Assembly: GCA_027924585.1 (NCBI GenBank)
Contig: BSBM01000001.1
Location: 52,134,501-52,198,500, forward strand
Reading direction: 5' to 3'
Source of the DNA: Larix kaempferi
Taxonomy: Eukaryota > Streptophyta > Pinopsida > Pinales > Pinaceae
DNA: 64,000 nt
The notes beneath the pieces are model-generated. The model searched no databases. It saw only the letters and a program-made list of their open reading frames with translations, and was not told the origin of the DNA. A program made the position numbers and the translations under genes. This document shows, piece by piece, positions 34,432-47,300 of this stretch. Within the stretch, counting starts at the first letter, position 1, and every line of letters begins with the position of its first letter.

Positions 34432-35190
34432 ATGTCCATTTTTTATTGGATGGTGACTATTTAAAAGGGAAATCCTTTTTTTCCCTAAATTTCCATTTTA
34501 TGATGAGAATAAGTCTGTTATTAGTGCCCAAGAAACCTTGCTAAACCCGTTCTAGTCAACCATACCTCCCCCTGAGTTGCTGACTTCTGATGACCTTTAA
34601 CCGTCTGGGTAAATCTATTAACCAATATGTCTGTTTAACCTTGTTTTTAGCTATTAAAATTTGTTTAAACTGATGTAATTTAATAAAATATCAACCTAGC
34701 AAAGCATAAATAAACCCTGCAATAAAACCTAAAATGGCATTTGCATCAAAACCTAAATATTAGAAAGTAACCCAAATTCGTTAGTGATGAGCACATCATT
34801 GACCATCACAATGAAATCTATGAGATTGTTATAATGGGAGAATACCTAATTACCACTCTTAGAGAATCCAAAGCCCAACCCATGACTAGTTGGGATCCCC
34901 ATCACCTTTGGGAGACCAAGTTGTCCAAAGTTATATGGCACCCCATATAGTCTATTTTCCTGAATTCGTGACATGGTGCTCCATCAAATATTCACCTAGT
35001 AAAAAGGCCATAATAACTGTAGATTAATAAAAAATAATTTGCACTGTAAACACATAAACTATTTCTAATATGTTGTTTTTCCTAGAACACCAAATTATTC
35101 TACCGTTAAATGAAGAGAACCTATCTATAGCATATGTATCCCACAAGACCTTGGAAAGAATCCAATACCTATCTCACTATTTCGAGTAGG
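34432..35190. other. Intergenic, no gene seen
   Basis: Some stretches (34780-35180) read like decayed coding DNA continuing into the next feature, but no frame is open. Confidence 0.4.
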
Positions 35191-38110
35191 GGATTGCAAC
35201 CAATCCTATATCTCATCCATATGAAAACATTGTCTTCCATGAGAATGCTAGAGAGAAGATTTCCCTAATTTGTACTTGGTTTGGTTATGAAAAGCATTAT
35301 ATGGTTGATGAGGCAATTCTAGGTTTGGTCAGTTGTTTGAACCCAACTCTTGCTGTCATGCCTCATAATTTTGACTTTTGTAAATACTTATTCCAGGCCA
35401 TAAACACCTTATTGTCAGATATTATTGCTCTAGAAAGTTTCAGGTACCCTTCATATATTTTTATATGTTCCTGTACCAAAATTCATAGTTCTACAGTGAG
35501 CTAAATCTGCAAACTAAGGATGAAGCTGGAAACACCTTGCCTATATTTGAATGGAGCAATCTCATTCTCACAAATATAAGGAACCCAAATTATAAAGATT
35601 TTTCCAATAAGGTCATGTCAATCACTTATTATTTAATTCATGATGCTCCTCCTCCAAGGATGTTCCCAGAAAATAAGAAGCTTTTACAATTAATGCCAGA
35701 TACAAGAGTAGGGGACTGGTTATTGTATGAATATTATATAGTTTTGAGGGTATATGGATTTGAGGGAAAACCTTATAAGCTACCTTCATTCCTTACTCCT
35801 AGATTATTTTCCATGGAATACACTAGAAATAGGTTCATGTATGACGACATGCATTGTCTTCATTTCAAACATTAAAGAGCATTCTTGTTTCCAAGTGACG
35901 TGGGGGCATTTTTAATAAAAGGATTAAATGCTCTACAATATATGTATGAATATCTAAATCAATTAAGCATATAGAAAGAAAAATCTAGATCATATGATCC
36001 TCACCAAATCATTTCAAATCTGAGGGTAGCCAACATAAATTTTTCATATACATATATTCCCAAACCTCATTAGGAAATGATTGCAAATAAAGAGAGCTTG
36101 AATGAATGCTCAGACATTTTGAAGAATTTGTAAGAGTAGGAAGACACAAATTTGTAGCAGGGCCAAAAAACAGGAGTTAAAGTGCTCCAAATAAACATGG
36201 ATATTGATGGTGCTGATCAAGAGCCTCATAGCAAGAAGATAAGAACAAATCAAGTTGAAGGATCAGAGAAAGCATTGGTCGAAGCGGAAGAAGGAGATTG
36301 TATCCCGGGAGAGTTGATAGACTGAGGTGATGAAAAAAATATAGGTCATAAAATATTTATCGCCAGTCACATTCATACAATATCCCTTTGTAGAATTTCT
36401 AAGTCCGCAGATCTCATAGATATCATTACCTATAACAAGCCCAATTCCAACAAATTCAAATAGTCAAAATAAATATTTGGATATAAGAGATAAGGGTATG
36501 TGGTGAGAGATTTGAAGAAGAAAATAGATCCACCTGGTAAAAACATGTTTACTGTGCAATACCATACATAGGATAGTACCTTAAGTATGTCAGTAATGCA
36601 CCTTTTAATTCCCATGCCTTCATCATTTAAAGACTGGAATGCCGATGAATATGAATTCCAATTTAAAATATGGGAAATTAGATAAGTTGGATTTGTATAG
36701 ACAAACTAGTGACATGATCTGCAAGGAGGTGGTTCAATCTTTGGTCATAGATAAAAAGTTGGAAACAACATTGAATAGTTTTGAACAATTACTAAAGGAA
36801 AAAAGAATAGCAGTCAAGGCTAAATGGGTTTATATAAAAGAGCTTGAAATCAAAGTTGTGTCCTTGGGAGTAAATCCAACTGACACTTCCCAAGATCAGG
36901 ATTTGTTGTAAAAAAAGGATAATGAGGTTTCCCATCTCAGGAAGCAGCTAAAGAAGCCTATAACTCAACTAGTGAAAAATACTGAGCTGACCAAAATGAA
37001 GGAAGGAAAGGGGCACATATATGAATGTATGCTAATATTTAAAAATATGACAGAAGAGAGGGAAAACTAGATAAAGGAGCTAATGTTCCAAATAGATTAG
37101 CTTGAGATACAAAGAACATCATTAGAAAACAAGCCAACTTCTCCAATTTCATCTCCAAGCTTACAAGAGATAGATCAACCTTCAAAGGGGGCAGAGTAGA
37201 TTTCAAGAGATCTTGAGAAGCCAAAAAAACAAACAAAAGGATCACTTACAGATGCAATGAAAGAGCTTGACACACAGGATCAACAAGTAGATAACAAATA
37301 TGATAAGATTAAAGAGATTGAAGAAGAGTTGATCCAAAGAGATAAAAAAATTGTTGAACTAGTAGATGAAGCAAATAAAAAAGATGATATAATTGATGAT
37401 CAAGAGTCAGAGATAAATGAATTAACAAGTCAAATTACCAAGATGCAACTAGATATCCAGGGTGAAGAGTTGTTGAGAAGAACTATAAGGACCCTTTGGG
37501 ACAAAATATCAGTTGGAATGATAGATAGATGGGATTATTTTTGTCTTATATAAGATAATTTAGATATGTATGAAACATGTCAAAATGAAGTCAAAGATGA
37601 CATTGAAAATAAACTTGGAGAAATGACTGTAGGATGCTGAAATAATAAATTTCCTGAATATTAGTAGAACTAAGAAGCAATTGGAGGACTTGTAGGTTGA
37701 AAACATGACTCATCTGATAAAGATAGCCAACCAAATGATTACCAAGGAGGTCTTGATTTCCGGAACTCAAGACAAAGCTAAAGCATTGACTGAAGAGATT
37801 ATTAGATTCAAATCCCTTTACAAAGAAAAGTCTTGCATTAGTCTTGGTTTACCTCATCCATGGGATGGGAATGGTGATATCTATAAGAACGATGAGTACA
37901 AATCCAATCTAATTCAAAAGAGAGATGATGTTGCATAGTTTTATTATTTAGAAAGAATCATAATTGGTGATGCAATGGTAGAAATGTTGAGAGCAGAGTT
38001 TGAAATATGAATAAATCTTAAAAGCACACTCAAAAGGTTAAATCCCATATATTATGAGAAGATTACTAATTTTGAAATAACATTAGAGTACTTAAGGGAC
38101 CACCAATTCT
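35191..38110 (+). pseudogene. Long decayed coding region, unidentified, coiled-coil-rich
   Basis: Plus-strand open pieces at 35301-35504, 35537-35875, 36639-36911, 37257-37553 and 37705-37938, with coding-like sequence between, look like one old protein gene broken by stops and frameshifts. The first part is hydrophobic/aromatic (F-D-F-C-K-Y-L-F, then W-L-L-Y-E-Y-Y near 35720). The 36640-37550 part is Lys/Glu-rich with heptad-like spacing (E-I-E-E-E-L-I-Q-R-D-K-K), typical of coiled coils. No nucleic-acid enzyme motif was seen. It may be the ORF1/gag-like part of a retroelement or an accessory protein of one. I cannot place it in a family. Confidence 0.45.
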
Positions 38111-41104
38111 CAATGGGTAAGTTGTGGCAGTCATTTTCCAAATACCTTTGCACTTTGTTGTCCACTTTCAATTTCACCCCTTGCTCAGGCTATTTCCACC
38201 ATCATCGTCAACCTTGATCAATCTTCTTCCACCCTTTCTTGCCATGTTTATTATAGGGTATATAATACCCTCTCCAAACTCTAGGGGGGGCTCCTACTTA
38301 GCAAAGGAAGCACACATCCTCCCCAACAACACCCGTCCACTACCCACATGAATATGTGCACATCGTCACTACATATAGAATATGACACCTCCTATAATGA
38401 TTATTTCCTCCAAGGGATAATGTCTCTCCTCTAGTTCACAGAGTTGAGTGGATAGAATCATACACAAAGGGCTTCAAAGGAGTGAAGTTTGTTATTGAAT
38501 TGATTCAAGATAATAGTTTTTGTATTCATGAACATATTTTTTATATTCACTCCCTCTTTTGTATTTATCGATCTCTATATTCATTGGACATTGTATAGAC
38601 TGTATTTCATTTTCATACAACCTTGATTTTTTTGTTAGAAGTTTGTTTACTTGTCAATTCAATATCCATGGTTATAAATATTTTTCAATTGATTTTTTTC
38701 ATAGTGTCAAGTATTTTTTATGTTTCTAAAATTTCCTCTATATGGGTTCTTGGTTTATTTGGGTTACACATTTCTTATTAAAAGCTATAGAGCTGAACAA
38801 TGCAAATTTTGTCGTTTTTTTGAGAAATTGGATTACAATGATTTTAATATACAATGAAGTTTTGATCTATTATTACATTTTCAAATGAAAGGAATGGTTT
38901 ACTTTAACATGTTAGCATTGAAGGGTTCATTATATCCTAGCCCTTAAAAGTGAAATAGGACCAGGGATACCCTTTAAATTTGATCTCTGGCCCTAATACT
39001 GGACTATTGATTGCACCTCTCGACGCAATTAAACTTATATTATAACAAAAAATTTTAAAATTTAATATAATATAAAATTTTAATATAAAATTATTATAAA
39101 ACAAATCAATGTAAACTATATAAACATAATTTATTATAAAATTATTATATGGATACCACGTGGCCATGGGACAACTATGATGTCATGTGACTAAGTTTTT
39201 TGAAATTTTGGTCAACGTATAGGAGTACTAATATAGCAATGTAATTCGTGCCCAATTGGTCGAGCCACTAACATGATGTTCCCTCATCTTTAGACCTTCC
39301 CTAATTCCTACGTGTCTTTCCTTTCCAGCCAAAGCTTCTTCAAGCAACAGTGAAGTTGCGTCCACCATCAAGGGTAGCCATGGCCTATGCCCCAACTGCG
39401 TAGGGGTGAAACCATCTACTCAATAAATGTTTGTATCCTACCTGTACTCAATGTCTCTATTGCTAGACAGGAGTGGTATTTTTTGAATTTCAATGGGGTT
39501 ATTACCTCTTAGGAGAGATGAATAAATTCACTCTAAAATAAATTTCTATTCCGGATCTTCAGCAATGTTGGGGCATTTTTGAATACCTAGGGAGGAATTT
39601 GTGTTTAATAGAGTACGCTTGCTTGTGTATCTTATTAATTGATAAAGTCGATCTGGATTGCTTTATAATAATGAAACTAGGTACAATATCTCTGATTCAT
39701 ATTTGGAAATGAAGAAAGTGAAATTTATGATTTTCTTGAACATCACTTCCAGGTACTTCTCATGTCTCTCTCTAATTGAAGAAAGTGAAATTACAAGATG
39801 GAAATTTAAATTGTAATGCTATGGAATTCTAAAAACATGTAGTATGGGTAAAGAAAAACAATGTCTGCATTAAATTGGATATTGGTTGTTGCTTGATGTT
39901 AAGGCCAACCATTTACATATAGAAATGATAAATATCCAAATAATAATCTCAAGTTTCTTGAACTTGGTCTTATCAATCTTAGTAAATTGCAGTCATATCT
40001 CCTTAGAACCATAATTTTTCTGATATATGAATGTTTACCACTTAAATTATATAATTGTTTAAGTTTTTTAATTATTTAAGTTAATTCTTTAATTTTAAAT
40101 TTTTAAGTTATACTTTATTTTGGTTATTCTATATTTATTATTACGAATGCTTGTATTCTAAAACAACAACGATTTGGCCTGAAAAATAAGTCTCTTTCTG
40201 ACACGATTCCAGCTATGATTTCCATAAATCCAGCATATTAATGTAACAGTATAATTTGTGTAATTTAGATGCCATGATGAATGTTGTGTTTAAAAAAAAT
40301 GGCATGCTATGAGCCTTCCAATAGCCCGCTCCCAAATTTGGAAGAAAGTAATAAATCGACATATAAGTATAGAAATAAATATTTTCTTCAAAAACATAAA
40401 CCTGGAAGTACAAAAGTGGCCTGATTGGATTCATTGAAAGACTGGATTTTTTCTTTTTATAAGGTGATGGTGCATCCAATATTGATGTGCATTAAAACAG
40501 GCTTGATTGACTCCAAAATATAGCCATCACAGATTTCCTCATTTCCAGCCATTCTGCAGAATCCGTGGAACTAAAAATTAGTGAAATTGCATATTTTAGT
40601 TGATCAAATCATGATTTCATGCAGGTGGGTATCTTCATAGAACAATTTTTAATCTAGATTTGTGATCGTAGTTCACGATTACATTATGATTATATCGATG
40701 AACCCTAGCAGTGAATCTATCCCATCAATCCATTCAAAGTTCATTCAAGGTAAGGTCTCTCACTCGTAATATGATATACCCACTCTTTCAAGTACTTTCA
40801 AATTGATTTTCGGCAATGCTGGAAATTTCTTCATATTTGGGGGTTCATTTGTTTTGTTCATTTTTTGCTAGTGCTGGTCCTTTAAATCAGATATTCCCCT
40901 ATTCCTTGGTGCTTGCCGAAAATGTTGTTTAACATAGCTCTATCTTTGAAGGTTTATCCCTCCACTGGCCCTCTTCCTCATTTGGGTAGTGAAGGTTCAT
41001 ACAAAGGCATGCAACAGATTCCGACCAGTGCTCTGCTCAGTTGAAAGCTCCTGTACATGAATCTTTGTTACTCAATTTATTCAGGCCTATCTCGTTATTA
41101 TATA
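38111..41104. other. Long intergenic stretch, nothing recognised
   Basis: About 3 kb without a supported gene. 39040-39150 is extremely A/T-rich (aatataaaatttt words). Open frames at 38124-38351 and 40213-40479 have no family signal. Confidence 0.5.
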
Positions 41105-41440
41105 ATGGAAGATGGTAGGAGTCATGGACCTGTTGGAAGGACTAGTGGCAGTGATGTGAATAGATTAAGAATGGAGCAAATGGAAAAGAAGATAGCATAA
41201 CTTTGTCAGAAGCTCGAGGGAAAAATGCGACAAGCAGGACTTGGAATCCATGGAGAAGAGAATCAGGGGACAACATTGACCACACATTCACAAACAATAA
41301 TGATGAACTGATTGAACGGATGTGAGCACTCCTCGTCGAACACGCCGCACCCAACCAAGCTCAACGTCATGCTAAGAGGATCCCAACGACTTTGGTAGGA
41401 TCTGGATAGTCCCCTCCAACTGACACACCTCCCTTAGGGG
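41105..41440 (+). pseudogene. Short coding remnant of unknown type
   Basis: From the ATG at 41105 the frame gives about 31 codons, a TAA, then more coding-like sequence with basic and polar residues (L-C-Q-K-L-E-G-K-M). A shifted frame near 41290-41400 also looks protein-like (H-A-A-P-N-Q-A-Q-R-H). A gag N-terminus is possible but not demonstrable. The 700-bp duplicated unit follows. Confidence 0.3.
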
Positions 41441-41494
41441 GAAAATAAATGGAGATTTATTGAGGGAACCACGTGGCACACCCACTGGGATCTC

Positions 41495-42569
41495 TTCTTT
41501 ATACTTTCAGTATCATTTTTAGTTTTTCGTTAGTTTTCCTTATCTATTTTCAGTCTTTTGTTTTCTATTAGTTTTCCTTGTTTAGTTTTCTACGGACAGT
41601 ATAATAATAAAAGGGAAGGACTTTGTCCTATTTTTCAAAGGCACTTTTGCTCATTTTGTATAGGTAGGTATTTTGTAAGGGTTGTACTTTTAGAGGGACC
41701 ATAGAAGAATGGAAGGAAGGATAATATCATATTGACCTATTTTGGAAAGGGTCTTCCATTCATTTTGTATAATTGGGATGAAAGACGGTTCAACTTATTT
41801 ATCTAGTTGTCTGGTTCGGCTGACAACCCTTATGAAATTTATCGGATGAATATAATGTAACTATTACATGACCAGTTTGCACTATTTTTTTGTACGTATT
41901 CTTTTATGCCTATTTCTTTCTCCATACCAACATATCTATGCTTGTAAACTAGCTTACATTTTCTGGAACCTCTGTGTCATAAGAGGTTCACATGATTCCA
42001 TGTTTTAATATAAATATTTTTGTTGATAGCTTCCATAAATAGTATGTTTTAACCCCTGAGATGTCTTGGGATATTATGTGATACATTTTGACTAAAAGGA
42101 TGGTGGTGAATGGAAATGTGTATCAAGTGAAAATATCTTTTTCTATCTGAACTTGACTATGGATCGACATCGTTAACCCCCTGAGATGTATTATCAAGAT
42201 CATTTTTTATTTTTTGTTTTCTATTAGTTTTCCTCGTTTGTTTTTAGTTTTTAGTTTTTAGTTTTATGTTAGTTTTCCTTGTCTAGTTTTCAATGGACAG
42301 TATAAGAATAGAAGGGGAGGACTTTGTCCTATTTTGCGAAGGTCCTTCTGCACATTTTGTATAAGAAGGCCTTTTCTAAGGGTTGTACTTTTAGAGGGAC
42401 ACTAGAAGAATGGAAGGAACGATAGTATCAGATTGACCTATTTTGCAAAGGGCCTTCCATTCATTTTGTATAATTGGGATGAAACATAGTTCAACTGATT
42501 TATCTTGCTGTCAGGTTTGGCTGACAGCCCTTATGAAATTTATCGAATGAATATAATGTAACTAGTACA
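41495..42569. repeat. About 700-bp tandem duplication: unit 1 and start of unit 2
   Basis: Unit 1 (about 41495-42190) and unit 2 (about 42200-42569, continuing at 49358-49680) share ggacagtat words at 41595 and 42295, plus aaggactttgtcctatttt, gggttgtacttttagaggga and atgaatataatgtaact. Unit 2 is split by element F. Units could be tandem LTRs of an unknown element, but no clear TG...CA ends were found. Confidence 0.85.
42565..42569. other. Left target-site duplication of element F (gtaca)
   Basis: gtaca corresponds to ttaca at 49358-49362. Unit 1 of the 700-bp duplication shows an empty site, attacatgacc, supporting ttaca as ancestral. Confidence 0.8.
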
Positions 42570-43062
42570 TGTTAAGTTTGTACTAATTTGACTAGCAAGA
42601 TCACTGAAAGAAACACAATCAAAAGATAGACAGAGATTTTACCCTGGGAAACCCTCATGGGGTAGAAAACCTAGCAAAGCTTTCCTCAATAAGATGATCA
42701 ACCAAATACAATATGTAGTCCAAGACTAGAGATCCTTCTCTACCTCCTATGCAGACCTCTCTCTCACTTGTGCGCTACTTTCCGAGTGATGGATGAGTGA
42801 GATAAGTGAGGAACATCTTCCTCTATTTATACTTGTTTCCCGACTGATGTTTTACCCTATGGGGCTGACTTCTCTTAAGAGAGTCTAATAACCCTTAATT
42901 AACTCAGGGCCGACCCCCACATGGTAGATCTAATAACCCTGGTTACCACAATCCATTGGAGGAATAAACATCTTCAGATACATAATAAAGTCCCATCGAA
43001 GGAATGAAACATCTCCGGAATAATACAAATATAATAATCTTAGAAGTTACAATATTTCAACA
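42570..43062 (-). repeat. Element F 3' LTR
   Basis: Colinear with 48867-49357. As transcribed it begins TGTTGAAATATTGTAAC and carries a TATAAATAG word (plus-strand 42823-42831). Confidence 0.95.
42823..42831 (-). promoter_or_regulatory. TATA box in the F LTR
   Basis: ctatttata on the plus strand is TATAAATAG on the minus. The 5' LTR copy is at 49120-49128. It is the same word and LTR half as in element C. Confidence 0.65.
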
Positions 43063-43074
43063 CTCCCCCTTAAC
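43063..43074 (-). other. Polypurine tract of element F
   Basis: ctcccccttaac, that is GTTAAGGGGGAG on the minus strand, sits directly before the 3' LTR. It is close to the C tract. Confidence 0.9.
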
Positions 43075-43295
43075 AAGAAGGATATTATAACAACATCTAC
43101 AGGAGCAAGGAGTCATCGACTACATGATACATGATACATCTATAAATCATTGGAAGATTTCTCAACATCATCAGTAACTCAAGCAGTTACTGGAACATCT
43201 TCAATACTGGAATATCAACATCTTCAGTATTGAGTCTTCATCTTCTGCAACACTCGAATAGCTACAGCAACATCAACATCAGCATGATCATCAGC

Positions 43296-43500
43296 ATCGT
43301 CATCACACGATCATCAACATCGTCATCACACGATCATCAGCATCGTCATCACACAATCATCAACATCATCATCACACAATCATCAACATCGTCATCACAC
43401 GATCATTAGCATCTTCATCACACAATCATCATCATCATCGTCATTACATGATCATCAGCATTGTCATCACACGATCATCAGTATCATCATCAACTAGATC
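43296..43500 (-). repeat. F array 1: 23-bp tandem repeat
   Basis: cgtcatcacacgatcatca-like units begin at 43298, 43321, 43344, 43367 and 43390, then drift. The period is not a multiple of three. Confidence 0.9.
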
Positions 43501-43617
43501 ATCATCATCGATCAACAGTAGCATACCCTGCAACACACATGATCTATTTAAGACACCATATCATGTCTAGGGACGATGCAGTCCACTCGTCAACTTAGAC
43601 AAAGTCTAAGGACCACT

Positions 43618-43935
43618 TATTGGAGACATATGTCTAGGGATCAATTCAGGGACTGAAGTTCGGGGATGATATAATCCCCTCACTCTCGGAGACATCTGTC
43701 TGCGGATCAGTTTAGGACTAAATTTCAAGGATGATACAATCCCCACTCTCGGTGACATCTGCTTGTGGCTCAGTTTAGGACTAAATTCCAAGGATGATAC
43801 AATCCTCACTCTCGGTGACATCTGTCTGCGGCTCAGTTTAGGACTAAAGTCCAAGGATGATACAATCCTCACTCTCGGTGACATCTGTCTGTGGCTCAGT
43901 TTAGGACTAAAGTCCAAGGATGATACAATCCTCAC
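43618..43935 (-). repeat. F array 2: 63-bp tandem repeat, five copies
   Basis: cactctcgg-x-gacatctg starts units at 43681, 43744, 43807 and 43870, with a weaker first copy near 43618. Spacing is exactly 63 bp among the four good copies. Confidence 0.95.
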
Positions 43936-43939
43936 CAAT

Positions 43940-44285
43940 ACAAGTATCCATACCAATACAAGTATACACATCATCAATACAAGTATCCTCATCAATACAA
44001 GTATACATATCATCAATACAAGTATCCTCATCACTACAAGTATACACATCATCAATACAAGTATCCTCATCAATACAAGTATACACATCATCAATACAAT
44101 TATCCTCATCAATACAAGTATACATATAATCAATACAAGTATCCTCATCAATACAAGTATACATATCATCAATACAAGTATCCTCATCAATACAAGTATA
44201 CACATCATTAATATAAGTATCCTCATCAATACAAGTATACACATCATCAATACAAGTATACTCATCAATACAAGTATACAAAGAT
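43940..44285 (-). repeat. F array 3: 39-bp tandem repeat, eight or more copies
   Basis: tcctcatcaatacaag occurs at 43986, 44025, 44064, 44103, 44142, 44181 and 44219, plus a variant near 44258, with 39-bp spacing. Because 39 and 63 are multiples of three, long repetitive frames (minus 44268-43606, plus 43763-44332) stay open. I treat them as by-products of the repeats, not proven genes. Confidence 0.95.
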
Positions 44286-44313
44286 ATCTTTATCAACCAT
44301 ATCACTCCCCCTT

Positions 44314-47300
44314 TCAAGGAGGGTCCTTCTGAACTACACCAAGCTTGTCTCGGAAATACTCAAACTTTACTCGAGATAGAGGTTTGGTCCATACATCGGC
44401 AACTTGTTCATCAGTGCCTACATATTCAAGCTTTATAGCTCCTTTCTGCACCATATCTCGTATATAGAAATATCGGATCTCTATGTTCTTTGACTTATCA
44501 TGGAACACTGGATTCTCTGTCATCTTGATACAACTATGGCTGTCACATAGAATCATAGTGGGGTCCATCTCTAAGTCAAACAATCCTGATAATAAATTTC
44601 GAAGCCATACTACTTCGCAACTAGCAGAGAAGGCAGCTATATATTCTGCTTCAGCTGTGCTAAGAGCCACACTTGACATCTTTCTTCTAAACCATGAGAT
44701 CATGGCAGATCCCAGAAAATAACATCCACCTGATGTACTCTTCTTGTCTGATACACTTCCTGCCCAATCAACATCTGTGTAGCCATACAATCTGAAGTCA
44801 TGATCTCCACGATAATAGAGACCAAAATATATCGTACCCTTTAGGTACCTCATCACATGCTTTGCAGCAATTAGGTGAACTCATCTAGGTTTTACTAAAT
44901 ACTGACTCAAAGTGTTCACCGCAAAGCATATGTATGGCATGGTATTTGTCAGATACATTAATGACCCAATAATCTATCTGTACAGAGTCACATCCACTAA
45001 CTCTGAAGAGTCATCAACTAATAGCTTTAAGTTGGAATCCATGGGAGTGGCCATGGATTTGCATTCCAATATATCGAATCTTTTTAAGATTCCCACAACA
45101 TACTTGCCTTGGTTGAGAAAGATTCCATCCGGTCCTTGCCATAATTCCAGACCTAGGAAGCAGTGCATCAATCCGAGATCTTTCATTTCAAAATCTAATG
45201 AGAGCTTCTTCTTGCACTCGATAATATGTTTCTCATTTCCAGTCAGAAATAGATCATCCACATATAGCAACAATATGACAGGTTCATCATTCATAACCTT
45301 GAGATAAAGATTAGGATCAGCTTTACTTTTGGTAAAGCCTAAGTTTGTCAATAAACTATCAATTCTTCCATACCAAGCTCTGGGAGCTTGCTTAAACCCA
45401 TATAAGGTCTTCTTCAGTTTGCATACATGGGTTCTTCCATCTTCTACCTCAAATCCTTGTGGTTGTTCTATGTACACTTCTTCCTCAATCACACCATTCA
45501 GGAAGGCTGTCTTTACATCCATTTGGTGTAGATCCCATTTCATCATGGATGCAAGTGCCATGATAGTTCTAATGGAAGTGTACCTTGCAACTGGGGCAAA
45601 TGTTTCTTCATAGTCAATTCCCTCTTTATGAGATAATCCTCTGGCCACAAATCTTGCTTTATATTTTTCAATGCTACCATCCGCAACATGCTTTATTTTG
45701 TATATCCATTTGGAGGATACCGCTAATTGGTATTTTGGCTTGGGAACTATATCCCAAACATCATTCTTCATTATTGACTGGTATTCTTCTGTCATTGCCT
45801 CTACCCATTCTTTCTTATGAACTGCCTCTTCATAACTAGTAGATTCTTGATCTACAAGATCACACATCAAAGCCATATAGTTGGACAATGGATTTGGTTT
45901 CTTGCTTAATCTAGTGGAGCCCTCAAGAGCTCCATACTTTTCTGCTCCTAGTATAATATCTCTTGCCCATGCTCACTTTATTTTCCTTGAAATGTTTGAA
46001 AGGGGGGGTTCTTGTGGTTCTATCATATCATGGTCTTTAGGTGTTACATCTTCACGGATGGGTACATCTTCTGTAGTTATGGGAGGTGCATCTTCTTCAT
46101 ATACTTCTTCATATTGGCACTTCCTAGATCTCTTGAGAGCTGCTTCTTCATCAAATGTCACATCCCTACTTATTTCCATATGATGAAAAACTGGGATGTA
46201 AATTCTGAATGCTTTGGATGCTTCACAATATCCAACAAACATTCCCTTCTTCCCAAAAGGATCTAACTTAGTCCTCTTTTCCTTTGGAATGTGAATGTAT
46301 ACTGGACATCCAAATATCTTGAGGTGACTTACCTCAGGATTCTTTCCTGTAAACACTTCTTCTGAAGTCTTGAAATCAAGAGCACTGTGGGATAGTCTAT
46401 TTTGTACATAGACTGTTGTCCTAGATGCTTCAGCCCATAGATACATAGGTAGGTCTTGATCATGTATCATTGTCTTCACAGCTTCCATGATGGTTCTATT
46501 CTTTCTTTCCGCAACACCATTTTGTTGGGGATTGTAGGGAGTGGTTAGCTCCCTCTTGATTTCGGCTTCCTTATATAAATATTCAAAGTCCTTGGAAGTA
46601 TATTCTCCACCATTATCTGTCCTGAGTATTTTGATTTTCTTTTCTGAAAGATTATCTATCAAGGCTTTGAACTCCTTGAAATTTCCAAAGACTTCATTCT
46701 TTCCCTTTAGAAAGCATATCCAAGTCTTCCTTGAATAGTCATCAATAAATGTGAGATAGTATTCATATCAACTCAGGGATATGGAGGGCATTGGTCCATA
46801 TACATCATAGTGAATTAACTCCAAGGTACTCTTAGTCTTTGTTTCACTCTTTGGAAATGGGTTCTTGATATTCTTTCCTTTAGCACAACCTTTGCATGTG
46901 CCATCATGATCAATTTTTAAGTCTGGAAAACCTATAACTACCTTGCTTACATAGGATAGTGCCTTGTAATTAATATGAGCAAGCCTCCTATGCCATAGCT
47001 CATTTGGGCTAGTGGTTTCATGCACAAGGGCAGCTTCTGGATGGCCCTTGAGCTTATACATACCTCCTTCTTCTTCACCAATGACAATTGCATCCTTAAT
47101 AGATTTACCTTTGGACCACATTAATACTTGTGCATCAATGAATGCAACCCTATAACCTTTCTTATCTAATTCTGAGATGGAAATCAAGTTCTTCTTCAAT
47201 CCTGGTACATACAATACTTCCTTCATCTTCATGGGGGTTCCAGAATCAAGCTTGTAGTTTGCTTCACCAATTCCCTTGATGAGATATTGATAGTCATCTC

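Noticed and set aside
34432-35190. 5' LTR of another element after D
   Set aside because: No TG...CA pair, PBS or second copy was found.
43606-44268. 220-residue repetitive protein on the minus strand of F (and a 189-residue one on the plus strand)
   Set aside because: Both frames are open only because array periods of 39 and 63 are multiples of three. Hydrophobic Leu/Met/Ile repeats on one strand and Ser/Ile/Thr on the other look like artefacts.
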